The position numbers were made by a program, and so were the translations under genes. From Patescibacteria group bacterium (GTDB taxonomy: Bacteria; Patescibacteriota; Minisyncoccia; Minisyncoccales; PEYH01), in NCBI GenBank assembly GCA_018901715.1, contig JAHIEL010000034.1, positions 1-6,589 on the forward strand: DNA of 6,589 nucleotides, written 5' to 3'. The notes under the pieces are model-generated. The model was not told the origin of the DNA. It was given only the letters and a program-made list of their open reading frames with translations, and ran no database searches. Positions 1-6,113 of the stretch are shown in pieces. Each line of letters starts with the position of its first letter. The stretch's first letter is position 1.

Positions 1-626
1 AAAAACGCTTGTCTTCGCCAAAGCCCTAAACTTAAAAATAAAATCATCAAAGCGTTTATCAAAATTATAGTGTGCATTCCAGAAATAGCTGTTAAATGCC
101 TGATGCCTGCCCTATTTAATTTATCTTTTAAATTATCTGATATCTCGGTTTTAATCCCTAAAGTCATTGCCTTTAAAATACTTGCCTGTTCTGTGATATA
201 ACTTTTATTAATTGCTTCAGATAAATTTTTTCTTAAATTTAAAATATTTTTGTAAATTGAGAATCTTTTTTCAGAAATTTTTTCAATCTCTGGTTCATAC
301 ATTAAGAAAAAAATTCTTTCCCTTTCTAAGTATTCTCTATAATCAAAATCATCAAAAACTGGCGGTTTTTCAATTTTTCCAATAACTTTCAGCTTGTCTT
401 TATAATCAAAAACTTGAGAACTAAAAATCAAAACATTTTCTCTTTGCTTCTTCAAAACAAATTTATTTTCCTCTTGCTTTATTACTTCTCCATTAATTTC
501 AATCACCTGCCCGTCAAATTCTAAAAACTCTGATTCAAAAAAACGGCTTGTTCTAAAAACTAAGCCGATTAAAATGCCAATTATTAAAATAAGGCAAACT
601 AAAAGAAAAAATTTTGTTCCAGACAT
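1..626 (-). CDS. comEC: ComEC/Rec2 DNA-uptake channel protein, N-terminal part (cut by window edge)
   Basis: ComEC is the inner-membrane channel that passes single-stranded DNA into the cytoplasm during natural transformation. The 208 visible residues begin with a hydrophobic membrane segment at about residues 6-25. A soluble, mostly beta and charged region follows, as in the DUF4131/OB-like part of ComEC. Near residues 169-190 the start of the Competence domain appears, with the family signature HLTAISGMH (177-185, compare the usual HLLAISGLH) leading into a second hydrophobic stretch. The remaining membrane helices and any C-terminal metallo-beta-lactamase-like domain lie beyond position 1. 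The ATG at 626-624 overlaps the nrdG stop codon by one base (TAATG). No good Shine-Dalgarno is seen, so translation is probably coupled to nrdG. Family assignment rests mainly on the signature motif plus topology. The link to an nrd operon is unusual and may reflect reuse of imported DNA as nucleotides, which is inference. Confidence 0.85.
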   Translation of the reverse strand, partial: MSGTKFFLLVCLILIIGILIGLVFRTSRFFESEFLEFDGQVIEINGEVIKQEENKFVLKKQRENVLIFSSQVFDYKDKLKVIGKIEKPPVFDDFDYREYLERERIFFLMYEPEIEKISEKRFSIYKNILNLRKNLSEAINKSYITEQASILKAMTLGIKTEISDNLKDKLNRAGIRHLTAISGMHTIILINALMILFLSLGLWRRQAF

Positions 627-1324
627 TATCTTGTCTCACAAATATCAAAAAAGGACTCAACCTCTTTTTTTACGCTTTCTAAATATTCATCTGAAAAGGG
701 ATTTTTACTAGATAATTCTTTATTAACAAGCATTTGCTTATTAGAAAAATTCTGAATAACATATTTTTTAGCTGGAGCAATCCAAAGAACAATCTTTAAA
801 ATATCTTCTTTTTCAATCATTCCCGGCACCAAAGTTGTTCTAAACTCATAATCTTTTGCTCTATTTTTCAATAATCCAATGCTTTGTTCAATTTTTTGCA
901 AATCAACTCTCGCGCCTGCCAATTTATTATATTTTTCTTTAGATGCTTTTATATCCATTGCAATATAGTCAACTAATTTCTTATCAATCAATTTTTCAAG
1001 CATTTCTGGATTATAGCCATTTGTATCAAGCTTAATCAAAAACCCCATCTTTTTAATCTTAAAAATAAAATTGTCCAAGTCAGAATGAATAGTCGGCTCG
1101 CCTCCGCAGATTACAACTCCGTCTAAAAATCCCTTTCTTTCTTCTAAAAAAGCAAAAACTTCCTTAAGCGGAAGTTCTTTACCCTTTTTAATTTCTTCCG
1201 GCAAAACCAGCTCTGGGTTGTGGCAAAAAGGACATTTAAAATTACACCCGCTGATGAATATAGTAGCAGCTACTTTCCCGGGATAATCAATTAAAGTATG
1301 TTTTTGTAGCCCTGCAATAATCAT
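626..1324 (-). CDS. nrdG: Anaerobic ribonucleoside-triphosphate reductase activating protein (radical SAM)
   Basis: NrdG uses a [4Fe-4S] cluster and S-adenosylmethionine to generate the glycyl radical on NrdD, switching on anaerobic dNTP synthesis in the cytoplasm. The 232-residue product opens with GLQKHTLIDYPGK, typical of the NrdG2-like activases. The radical-SAM cluster motif CNFKCPFC follows, with Cys27, Cys31 and Cys34. GGEPT (74-78) is the SAM-binding GGE motif, and DTNG (100-103) is a further family element. The length is usual for this subfamily. The frame is open upstream to an ATG at 1381, but the extra 19 residues lie wholly over the nrdD C-terminus and do not resemble the family. 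I therefore chose the ATG at 1324, which forms a 4-base ATGA overlap with the nrdD stop. The gene directly follows its substrate protein's gene, strongly supporting the role. A pyruvate-formate-lyase activase is an alternative by fold but not by context. Confidence 0.95.
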   Translation of the reverse strand: MIIAGLQKHTLIDYPGKVAATIFISGCNFKCPFCHNPELVLPEEIKKGKELPLKEVFAFLEERKGFLDGVVICGGEPTIHSDLDNFIFKIKKMGFLIKLDTNGYNPEMLEKLIDKKLVDYIAMDIKASKEKYNKLAGARVDLQKIEQSIGLLKNRAKDYEFRTTLVPGMIEKEDILKIVLWIAPAKKYVIQNFSNKQMLVNKELSSKNPFSDEYLESVKKEVESFFDICETR

Positions 1325-4300
1325 TTGTCTAAAACAAATTCTTTTCGTTCCTTGTATTCCTGTTGTTTCCCTTCGTTCCACTGGCTCACGGGCCTATAAA
1401 ATCCCACTACTCTTGAATATACTTCGCAGACCTGCTCAACAACACATTTAGGACACTTAAAATGTTCACCACTTAGATAACCGTGAACAGGACAAATAGA
1501 AAAAGTTGGAGTTATGCTAGTATATGGCAAATGAAATTTTTCAAAAACTTTTTTAATCAAACTCTTAGTTGCTTTTATATCAGAAATTTTCTCGCCTAAA
1601 AATAGATGTAAAACACTATTATGGATAAATACTAAAGTGTTCTTGCCTGATAAATAATTGTGGTTTTTTTTAGTCATTAAATCATAAAATTGATGGTCCT
1701 TGACAGTGGTTTTTGAGGCCTCCTTCACCCTTACTATCGGTAAGTAGCGTCTTTCTCTATTAGAAAGGTCTTCTCTTATTCTTGAAGTATGGACGACATT
1801 AGTTAACTGATTTTTTATCTTAGTCATTTGATATTTCGGAATTCTTAATCTATATATATTAACCTCATTTTTTCTTTTGGTAATTTTCTCTGATTTGCTT
1901 ATCATAATACCTGCACGACTACAAACTTCTAGAATATCATCAGCTAACCGCTCAGAAACTGTATAATATTCAAAATCTCCTTGTTTTTCGTCAATATGAC
2001 CATCGCTGTCCATCATCCCGGATAAAAGCGAATATACATTGCTTTTATTTATATTATCTTTTACTTCGCCAGGAATAGAAACAGTATATGTCTTAATTCC
2101 TGCATTAAATCCATATTTAAAGAAAAATTCTGAAGCTTTCTTTTTAGAGCTGCATACCTGTTTTAATAATTCACTTCTCTTTGTGCCCTTTGTTATTTTA
2201 ATATTGCAGTCAAAATATTGATCAAAAATTTTTGCTACCTTATCTAGTGGTTCTTTATGTTCGCTAAAAAATCTTACTTTATATCTCTTTAAATTATTTC
2301 CGCCTCTGTTATCAAGAAACTCAGAAAGGCAACCATCGCCAATAAAAAAACCGATGAGCCACATCAAATCATTATCTAACTCAGTTTTTTTATCAGAATA
2401 AAGATTAAAAGAATTTTGTAAAATATAATCTCCGACCTTCAACGCATCTGCCCTTTTTTCTGTTACGTGGTATTTAGAAAAAATATTGTATTCCTCCCGA
2501 CACTTTGGGTTCCACCTTATATGAGTAGCAAAAGCTTTAACATTTCTAATCTTTTCTTTACAAATAGGACAAGACAGATTTGGTTTAAATTTTTCCAGCA
2601 CAAAAAACGGATGCCAATCAGATGTAACAATGTCCAAGCCCCTCTCTCCTTTTATCCTAATTTTGTTATGCTTACTCACATCAATCTTCACTGCTTCTAA
2701 AATTTCATCCCATTCACTAATTTTTCTTTTTGAGTTATAGCTTAAGGCCTTGATAGGTCTTAACTCTTGAAATCTTGCAACAATATCCTCTATCGCCAGT
2801 AACCCTTTGTCGGTCAAAACCTTATTGCCTTTCTCGATGCATCCGCCTGTATATTTGGCTTGAATTTCATCTTGTAGCTTTAGAGCAGTAAAGGGATCAT
2901 CAGTATAATTTACTGGCAATTGAGTAGAATTTGTGTAATAAGGAACTTTTTCTGTTCCAGCAGTAATAATATCAGGGTATTTCGCCTTATCTTTTTGAGC
3001 CAACCGATAAGCAGTTGATTCAGCTGGGGTCTGCTCTAAATTATAGATATTCTCTGTTTCTTTTTGATATTCTACTAACTTTTTTCTCATAAAATCTAAA
3101 ATTTCTAGCGTAAGCTTTATTCCTTTATCGCTTCCAATATTTTCTCCTGTAAAATTCAAAAGTGCCTCGTTCATTCCCACTAAACCAATAGTTGAAAAAT
3201 GATTAGCATAATATGCGTCTTTGGCTTTTTTAACTCCTTGTAAATAATGCTTGGAATATGGATAAAGCCCTTTTTGAATATAGTTCTCAAGAGTTTTCCT
3301 CTTTAATTCCAAACTATCTTTTGATAAATCCATTAGCTTTCCCAATCTCTCAAGAAATTCTTTTTTAGTTTTTGATAGATAACCAATTTTAGGAAGATTA
3401 ATAGTAACTACGCCGATTGAATTACCGCACCAAGAAACCCGGCCGTTCCTTCTTACAAAAACTGTATGGTTTTCGACTTCACAACAATAAACTTTTCCTT
3501 TATAGGGTATTCTTGTAATTAATCGTGGTCTAAAAATATAGTGTTTCGTTTTTTGAACACCAAGAGTATAAATAACTCCTGCCTTTACTTTTCTTCCCTT
3601 AATTTGTGAAACTTTCCTCTTCCGAACAGTACATGTTCCCATCCAGCCCAATTTCAAAATTACCTCCTGTAAGTCATCAGCTAATCTTTTAGATGCTGTC
3701 CAATAATTTATTTGACCGTTAGTTTTCCTTATGTGTCCATCTCCTTTTACCATCCAGTCAAATAAAATCTTCAATTGTCGCTCACTCAAACTTTTGATAT
3801 CAGTTGGAATAAACTTTTCATATTTATTTCCGAATTGACGGAGATGCGTCCATAACTGTTTATTACAGATTATAAAATTATTTTCTCCTTCTTCATAATA
3901 ATTGAATGGCAAACGATCTAAAACTTTCTTGATCTCTTCTCTCTTTTGTTTATTGACTTGACTGATTGTCACCCTATATCCATGATCTAGGGCAATTCTT
4001 TCGTTATCAGTACATCCTTCAGCCAGCCAAAATCCAAAAAACTCCAGCCAATCATCCATTTTAATCTTCAATCGTTCAGTTTGATAACTCCATAGTTTAT
4101 GTTGGCCATAACGAATATTAGCACAAATATTTAAAATCGTTACAGTGCTACAATTAAAACCTTCAGCTATCTTGTAATAAGCTCCTCCTTCTCTTCTCTT
4201 TTGACGAATCGTCTCTAACTCTTGTTCGGAAAAACAAGAGGTCGGTCCTGTCCCACTCATTATTTGAACCGGAGGCAGAAGGAAATATTCTTGTTCAACC

Positions 4301-5829
4301 CCCTCCCAAAATCCGCCCTTAGGAATGTAGTGCTGATAAGGTTTAAAATATTGAGCTTCAACAAACATCCTCTTTAAACTACCCTTATGATCTACCACCA
4401 TCCGATGATTTGGAGTAACTAATAAATCAACAGATCGTGCCTTAAACTGAATCATTTCTCCTTCGTAATCATATTCGAAAAGCTTCGATGGCTTATTGAG
4501 CTCAAGCATGTTGTCTTTTGACAGGGTAAAAAGCTTGTTATCTAAACTTAAATTTTTAAATAATTTCCAACCTTGCTCAGTCAAAATTTCGGTCTTATCA
4601 TCATAACAACCAGTATTAGCACCAGCTCCAAATAATCCACCACCGCCTCTATTCTGCAATTCTTTAAGGTCTAACCTTAGTCGACAACACATGCTCCTAA
4701 CGTCCTCGGGATTCATATCTGAATTAATATAATTAGCAAAATAATTAGTACCATACTTAGCAGATGCCTCAAAAATGTTATCAAACGCCGGCTCATCCCA
4801 TGGAAAATCCTTAGTAATATTAATTGTAGGAATTGGAAAATGGAAAGGTTTGCCTGATTTATCTCCCTCAAGAATTACTTCATATAATGCCTTATCAAAA
4901 ATCTTCATTTCTTCTTCAAATTCTTTGTATGTTTCTTTTTGTGGTATGCCCCCTAAAAGAACGGGTTGATCAGCAAAAACCGGCGAGGGCTTTAAATCCA
5001 AAGTAATATTTGAAAAAGGATTTTGGAAGCCAACACGCGTAGGCACTGCCATATTAAATAAAAATTCCTGAAGTGATTGTTTCACTTGCTCATAATCCAA
5101 ATTATCATAACGAATAAATGGAGCCATTAAAGTGTCAAAATTAGAAATAGCCACTGCTCCTGCGATTTCTCCTTGAAGAGTATATAAAAAATTAACCACC
5201 TGACCTAATGCCGCTCTAAAATGTTTTGGTGGTTTGGATTCCACTTTTTCTGCAACACCACCAAATCCTCTTTTTAAAAGATCGTAAAGATCCCAACCAG
5301 CACAATATACTCCTAAAGTATCAAGATTATGAATGTGAAAATCGTTATTTGCTACCGCCTCTCTAATACCTTTGGGATAAATCTTATTCAGCCAGTATTT
5401 TTTAATTATATATGAAGTGCCGTAGCGATTAAGCCCTTGCAAAGAAAAAGTCATATTTGCGCTTTCGTTAACTTCCCAATCAAGTCGGCCTAAATAATCA
5501 TCTACCCTATCAACTGCTTCATCGCTCACTGCTATTTCTTCCCTTACTTTCCTTCTTTGCTCTCTGTAAAGAATATATGCTTTAGCAGTTTCAGTTAAAT
5601 TTTCAGAAATTAAAACCTCTTCCACTATATCTTGAACCTGTTCCACATTAGGAATCTCGTCCTTTTTAAAACGACGATTTAAAATATCAATGACTTTATT
5701 CGCAATTTTTTTAGACAAATGGCCATCACCCTGCCCAGTAGCAGTAATGGCCTTGTAAATAGCATTTCTGATTTTTTCAAAATCAAAATCAACTATTCTC
5801 CCATCTCTTTTTTTAACTCTACTTATCAT
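1321..5829 (-). CDS. nrdD: Anaerobic (class III) ribonucleoside-triphosphate reductase containing two inteins
   Basis: NrdD reduces ribonucleoside triphosphates to dNTPs without oxygen, using a glycyl radical made by NrdG. The 1502-residue precursor (ATG at 5829 = residue 1) has exteins at 1-407, 804-996 and 1405-1502, giving a 698-residue spliced enzyme, the normal family size. Visible landmarks are: an ATP-cone at about 1-95 (KKRDGRIVDFDFEKI); Cys176 in YCAGWDL, the expected thiyl-radical Cys; Cys381-Cys382 in SMCCRLRLD; TG/SIGVVTINLP and YTGG/SVLHLFLGE, each split by an intein; a C-terminal zinc site of Cys1446, Cys1459, Cys1462 and Cys1468; and RVVGFYRP with glycyl-radical candidate Gly1476 (672 after splicing). 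An in-frame TTG at 5832 directly precedes the ATG; the ATG is preferred. No Shine-Dalgarno is visible. It leads an overlapping operon with nrdG and comEC. Which external reductant it uses cannot be settled here. Confidence 0.96.
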   Translation of the reverse strand: MISRVKKRDGRIVDFDFEKIRNAIYKAITATGQGDGHLSKKIANKVIDILNRRFKKDEIPNVEQVQDIVEEVLISENLTETAKAYILYREQRRKVREEIAVSDEAVDRVDDYLGRLDWEVNESANMTFSLQGLNRYGTSYIIKKYWLNKIYPKGIREAVANNDFHIHNLDTLGVYCAGWDLYDLLKRGFGGVAEKVESKPPKHFRAALGQVVNFLYTLQGEIAGAVAISNFDTLMAPFIRYDNLDYEQVKQSLQEFLFNMAVPTRVGFQNPFSNITLDLKPSPVFADQPVLLGGIPQKETYKEFEEEMKIFDKALYEVILEGDKSGKPFHFPIPTINITKDFPWDEPAFDNIFEASAKYGTNYFANYINSDMNPEDVRSMCCRLRLDLKELQNRGGGGLFGAGANTGCYDDKTEILTEQGWKLFKNLSLDNKLFTLSKDNMLELNKPSKLFEYDYEGEMIQFKARSVDLLVTPNHRMVVDHKGSLKRMFVEAQYFKPYQHYIPKGGFWEGVEQEYFLLPPVQIMSGTGPTSCFSEQELETIRQKRREGGAYYKIAEGFNCSTVTILNICANIRYGQHKLWSYQTERLKIKMDDWLEFFGFWLAEGCTDNERIALDHGYRVTISQVNKQKREEIKKVLDRLPFNYYEEGENNFIICNKQLWTHLRQFGNKYEKFIPTDIKSLSERQLKILFDWMVKGDGHIRKTNGQINYWTASKRLADDLQEVILKLGWMGTCTVRKRKVSQIKGRKVKAGVIYTLGVQKTKHYIFRPRLITRIPYKGKVYCCEVENHTVFVRRNGRVSWCGNSIGVVTINLPKIGYLSKTKKEFLERLGKLMDLSKDSLELKRKTLENYIQKGLYPYSKHYLQGVKKAKDAYYANHFSTIGLVGMNEALLNFTGENIGSDKGIKLTLEILDFMRKKLVEYQKETENIYNLEQTPAESTAYRLAQKDKAKYPDIITAGTEKVPYYTNSTQLPVNYTDDPFTALKLQDEIQAKYTGGCIEKGNKVLTDKGLLAIEDIVARFQELRPIKALSYNSKRKISEWDEILEAVKIDVSKHNKIRIKGERGLDIVTSDWHPFFVLEKFKPNLSCPICKEKIRNVKAFATHIRWNPKCREEYNIFSKYHVTEKRADALKVGDYILQNSFNLYSDKKTELDNDLMWLIGFFIGDGCLSEFLDNRGGNNLKRYKVRFFSEHKEPLDKVAKIFDQYFDCNIKITKGTKRSELLKQVCSSKKKASEFFFKYGFNAGIKTYTVSIPGEVKDNINKSNVYSLLSGMMDSDGHIDEKQGDFEYYTVSERLADDILEVCSRAGIMISKSEKITKRKNEVNIYRLRIPKYQMTKIKNQLTNVVHTSRIREDLSNRERRYLPIVRVKEASKTTVKDHQFYDLMTKKNHNYLSGKNTLVFIHNSVLHLFLGEKISDIKATKSLIKKVFEKFHLPYTSITPTFSICPVHGYLSGEHFKCPKCVVEQVCEVYSRVVGFYRPVSQWNEGKQQEYKERKEFVLDK
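1618..2841 (-). mobile_element. Intein 2 of NrdD, with zinc-finger-like insert and LAGLIDADG homing endonuclease
   Basis: This 408-residue insertion splits the NrdD motif KYTGG/SVLHLFLGE. It runs from Cys997 (CIEKGNKVLTDKGLLAIEDI, block A) to His1403-Asn1404, with Ser1405 as the +1 residue (VFIHN/S, canonical block G). Block B is IVTSDWHPFFV: His1073 is present, but the residue three before it is Ser rather than the usual Thr. Between block B and the endonuclease, Cys1087, Cys1090, His1103 and Cys1110 form a C-x2-C-x12-H-x6-C pattern, probably a zinc-binding DNA-contact module. The LAGLIDADG motifs are LIGFFIGDG (1158-1166, Asp1165) and LLSGMMDSDG (1268-1277, Asp1276). A block H motif TVSERLADDI is at 1290-1299. 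It shares general architecture but little obvious sequence with intein 1, so the two probably arrived separately rather than by duplication. Confidence 0.95.
3421..4608 (-). mobile_element. Intein 1 of NrdD, with HTH-like insert and LAGLIDADG homing endonuclease
   Basis: This 396-residue in-frame insertion interrupts the conserved NrdD motif TG/SIGVVTINLP. It begins with Cys408 (block A, CYDDKTEILTEQGWK) and ends with Asn803 before Ser804, the +1 nucleophile. Block B is LVTPNHRMVV (Thr472, His475). Residues about 534-575 read like a helix-turn-helix (a charged helix, then YYKIAEGFNCSTVTILNIC). The endonuclease has LAGLIDADG motifs FGFWLAEG (598-605, Glu604) and FDWMVKGDG (690-698, Asp697), both acidic residues kept. 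A block H motif, ASKRLADDLQEV, follows at 712-723. Block F is VYCCEVENHTVFVRRNG and block G is VSWCGN/S. The penultimate residue is Gly802, where most inteins have His. Complete splicing blocks and retained catalytic acids suggest an element active in both protein splicing and homing; activity is inferred. Confidence 0.95.
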
Positions 5830-5843
5830 CAATCAAAAACAAT

Positions 5844-5869
5844 ACTTGCTCTAAATATAGCGAGCAAGT
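5844..5869. promoter_or_regulatory. Palindrome resembling an NrdR box upstream of nrdD
   Basis: Perfect 8-base arms ACTTGCTC (5844-5851) and GAGCAAGT (5862-5869) flank a 10-base centre. The core CTAAATATAG (5851-5860) matches 9 of 10 positions of the central CwAtATaTwG of the NrdR box consensus acaCwAtATaTwGtgt. NrdR is the zinc/ATP-cone repressor of ribonucleotide reductase genes in many bacteria. The site begins 15 bases upstream of the nrdD ATG and, by the predicted start site, lies in the transcribed leader. NrdR boxes usually occur in pairs about three helical turns apart; no convincing second box is seen. The same repeat could instead fold as an RNA hairpin in the leader, which has no Shine-Dalgarno. 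Confidence 0.5.
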
Positions 5870-5889
5870 TTTAATATTTATGTATTTCT

Positions 5890-5918
5890 ATCTTAATCTA
5901 ATAAAACCATTCCGTCAA
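5890..5918 (-). promoter_or_regulatory. Predicted sigma70-type promoter of the nrdD-nrdG-comEC operon
   Basis: Read on the minus strand, TTGACG (5918-5913) is followed after exactly 17 bases by TAAGAT (5895-5890), matching 5 of 6 and 4 of 6 consensus positions. Transcription would start near 5883, giving a leader of about 54 bases ahead of the nrdD ATG. It is the best promoter seen upstream of nrdD and has no competitor at proper spacing. Confidence 0.55.
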
Positions 5919-5930
5919 AAATCACAAATC

Positions 5931-5939
5931 TGTGGATAA
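5931..5939 (-). promoter_or_regulatory. Perfect DnaA box (TTATCCACA on the minus strand)
   Basis: TGTGGATAA on the plus strand is the exact reverse complement of the DnaA box TTATCCACA. It sits 12 bases upstream of the predicted nrdD -35 element. DnaA is known to control nrdAB in Escherichia coli through boxes near that promoter. Here it is a single copy, with no cluster or AT-rich repeats that would indicate a replication origin, so a role in nrdD control is the more likely use. A chance match in a low-GC genome is possible. Confidence 0.45.
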
Positions 5940-5955
5940 CCAAACAAAAAATCAA

Positions 5956-5980
5956 GCCGCAGATGTTTGACATCTGCGGC
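5956..5980. repeat. Perfect 10-base inverted repeat between the divergent promoters
   Basis: GCCGCAGATG (5956-5965) and CATCTGCGGC (5971-5980) are exact reverse complements around a 5-base loop, and are GC-rich against an AT-rich background. A second short stem, CGGCC/GGCCG (5977-5981 with 5986-5990), shares bases and would compete with it. On the minus strand the stem is followed by a T-rich stretch (TTGATTTTTTG). It could therefore be a terminator that stops antisense transcription from the pyrD side before the nrdD promoter. An operator for an unknown regulator is the alternative. Confidence 0.5.
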
Positions 5981-5996
5981 CTAAGGGCCGTGGAGG

Positions 5997-6024
5997 TTGA
6001 CAAATTTTTCCATAAGAATAAAAT
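5997..6024 (+). promoter_or_regulatory. Predicted sigma70-type promoter of pyrD
   Basis: TTGACA (5997-6002) is a consensus -35, followed after 16 bases by TAAAAT (6019-6024), a 5-of-6 match to the -10. The start site would be near 6031, leaving a leader of about 160 bases before pyrD that contains the hairpins and terminator listed here. An alternative -10, TACTAT (6024-6029), would move the start to about 6036 but has a poor 21-base spacing. Confidence 0.6.
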
Positions 6025-6036
6025 ACTATTCAGATT

Positions 6037-6108
6037 ATGATTTTGAAAACACAACGAATAATTCGTTTTTTAAGGAACCCAAGGTTCCTTGTTTTTAAAA
6101 ATCAATGA
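6037..6108 (+). CDS. Possible 23-residue leader peptide in the pyrD leader
   Basis: A small open frame starts with ATG at 6037, just after the predicted pyrD start site, and stops with TGA at 6106-6108, five bases before the intrinsic terminator stem at 6114. The product is basic, with Arg at residues 7, 10, 13 and 16, beginning MILKTQRIIR. Its codons run through two hairpins that are each followed by T runs. This is the geometry expected of a leader peptide whose translation controls a downstream terminator, as in E. coli pyrBI. There is no Shine-Dalgarno, and the ATG would lie only a few bases from the 5' end, so translation would have to be near-leaderless. A frame this short can arise by chance, so confidence is low. 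Confidence 0.3.
   Translation: MILKTQRIIRFLRNPRFLVFKNQ
6053..6071 (+). repeat. Hairpin with T run in the pyrD leader (first)
   Basis: AACGAAT (6053-6059) and ATTCGTT (6061-6067) form a perfect palindrome, and six consecutive Ts run from 6066 to 6071. The stem is AT-rich and weak, so it is more likely a pause hairpin than an efficient terminator. It lies inside the possible leader peptide frame. Confidence 0.5.
6072..6096 (+). repeat. Hairpin with T run in the pyrD leader (second)
   Basis: AAGGAACC (6072-6079) and GGTTCCTT (6083-6090) form a perfect 8-base stem with a 3-base loop, followed by GTTTTT (6091-6096). In RNA this resembles a weak terminator or pause site. Its right arm UUCCUU (6085-6090) could alternatively pair with AAGGGG (6121-6126) of the next terminator, using two G-U pairs, which would break that terminator. 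Confidence 0.55.
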
Positions 6109-6113
6109 TCGTT

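Noticed and set aside
1325..1381. Longer NrdG start at the ATG at 1381, adding 19 residues
   Set aside because: The extension lies entirely over the nrdD C-terminal codons and does not match the family N-terminus, while the ATG at 1324 gives the standard start and an ATGA overlap.
2039..2221. 60-codon open frame on the plus strand
   Set aside because: Lies antisense inside intein 2, with no start signal or recognisable domain; a shadow of the real frame.
2467..2700. 77-codon open frame on the plus strand
   Set aside because: Antisense to the zinc-finger-like part of intein 2, with no ribosome-binding site or family resemblance.
4775..4969. 64-codon open frame on the plus strand
   Set aside because: Antisense to the conserved NrdD extein 1, so its openness is explained by the nrdD codons.
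5830..5832. TTG at 5832 as the nrdD start
   Set aside because: An ATG follows immediately at 5829 and no ribosome-binding site favours the TTG.
5844..5875. Inverted repeat followed by TTTT read as a plus-strand terminator
   Set aside because: No plus-strand gene ends upstream of it; its core and position fit an nrdD operator or leader hairpin better.
5931..5939. DnaA box as part of a replication origin
   Set aside because: Only one box is seen, with no cluster, no unwinding-type AT repeats and no dnaA or dnaN nearby.
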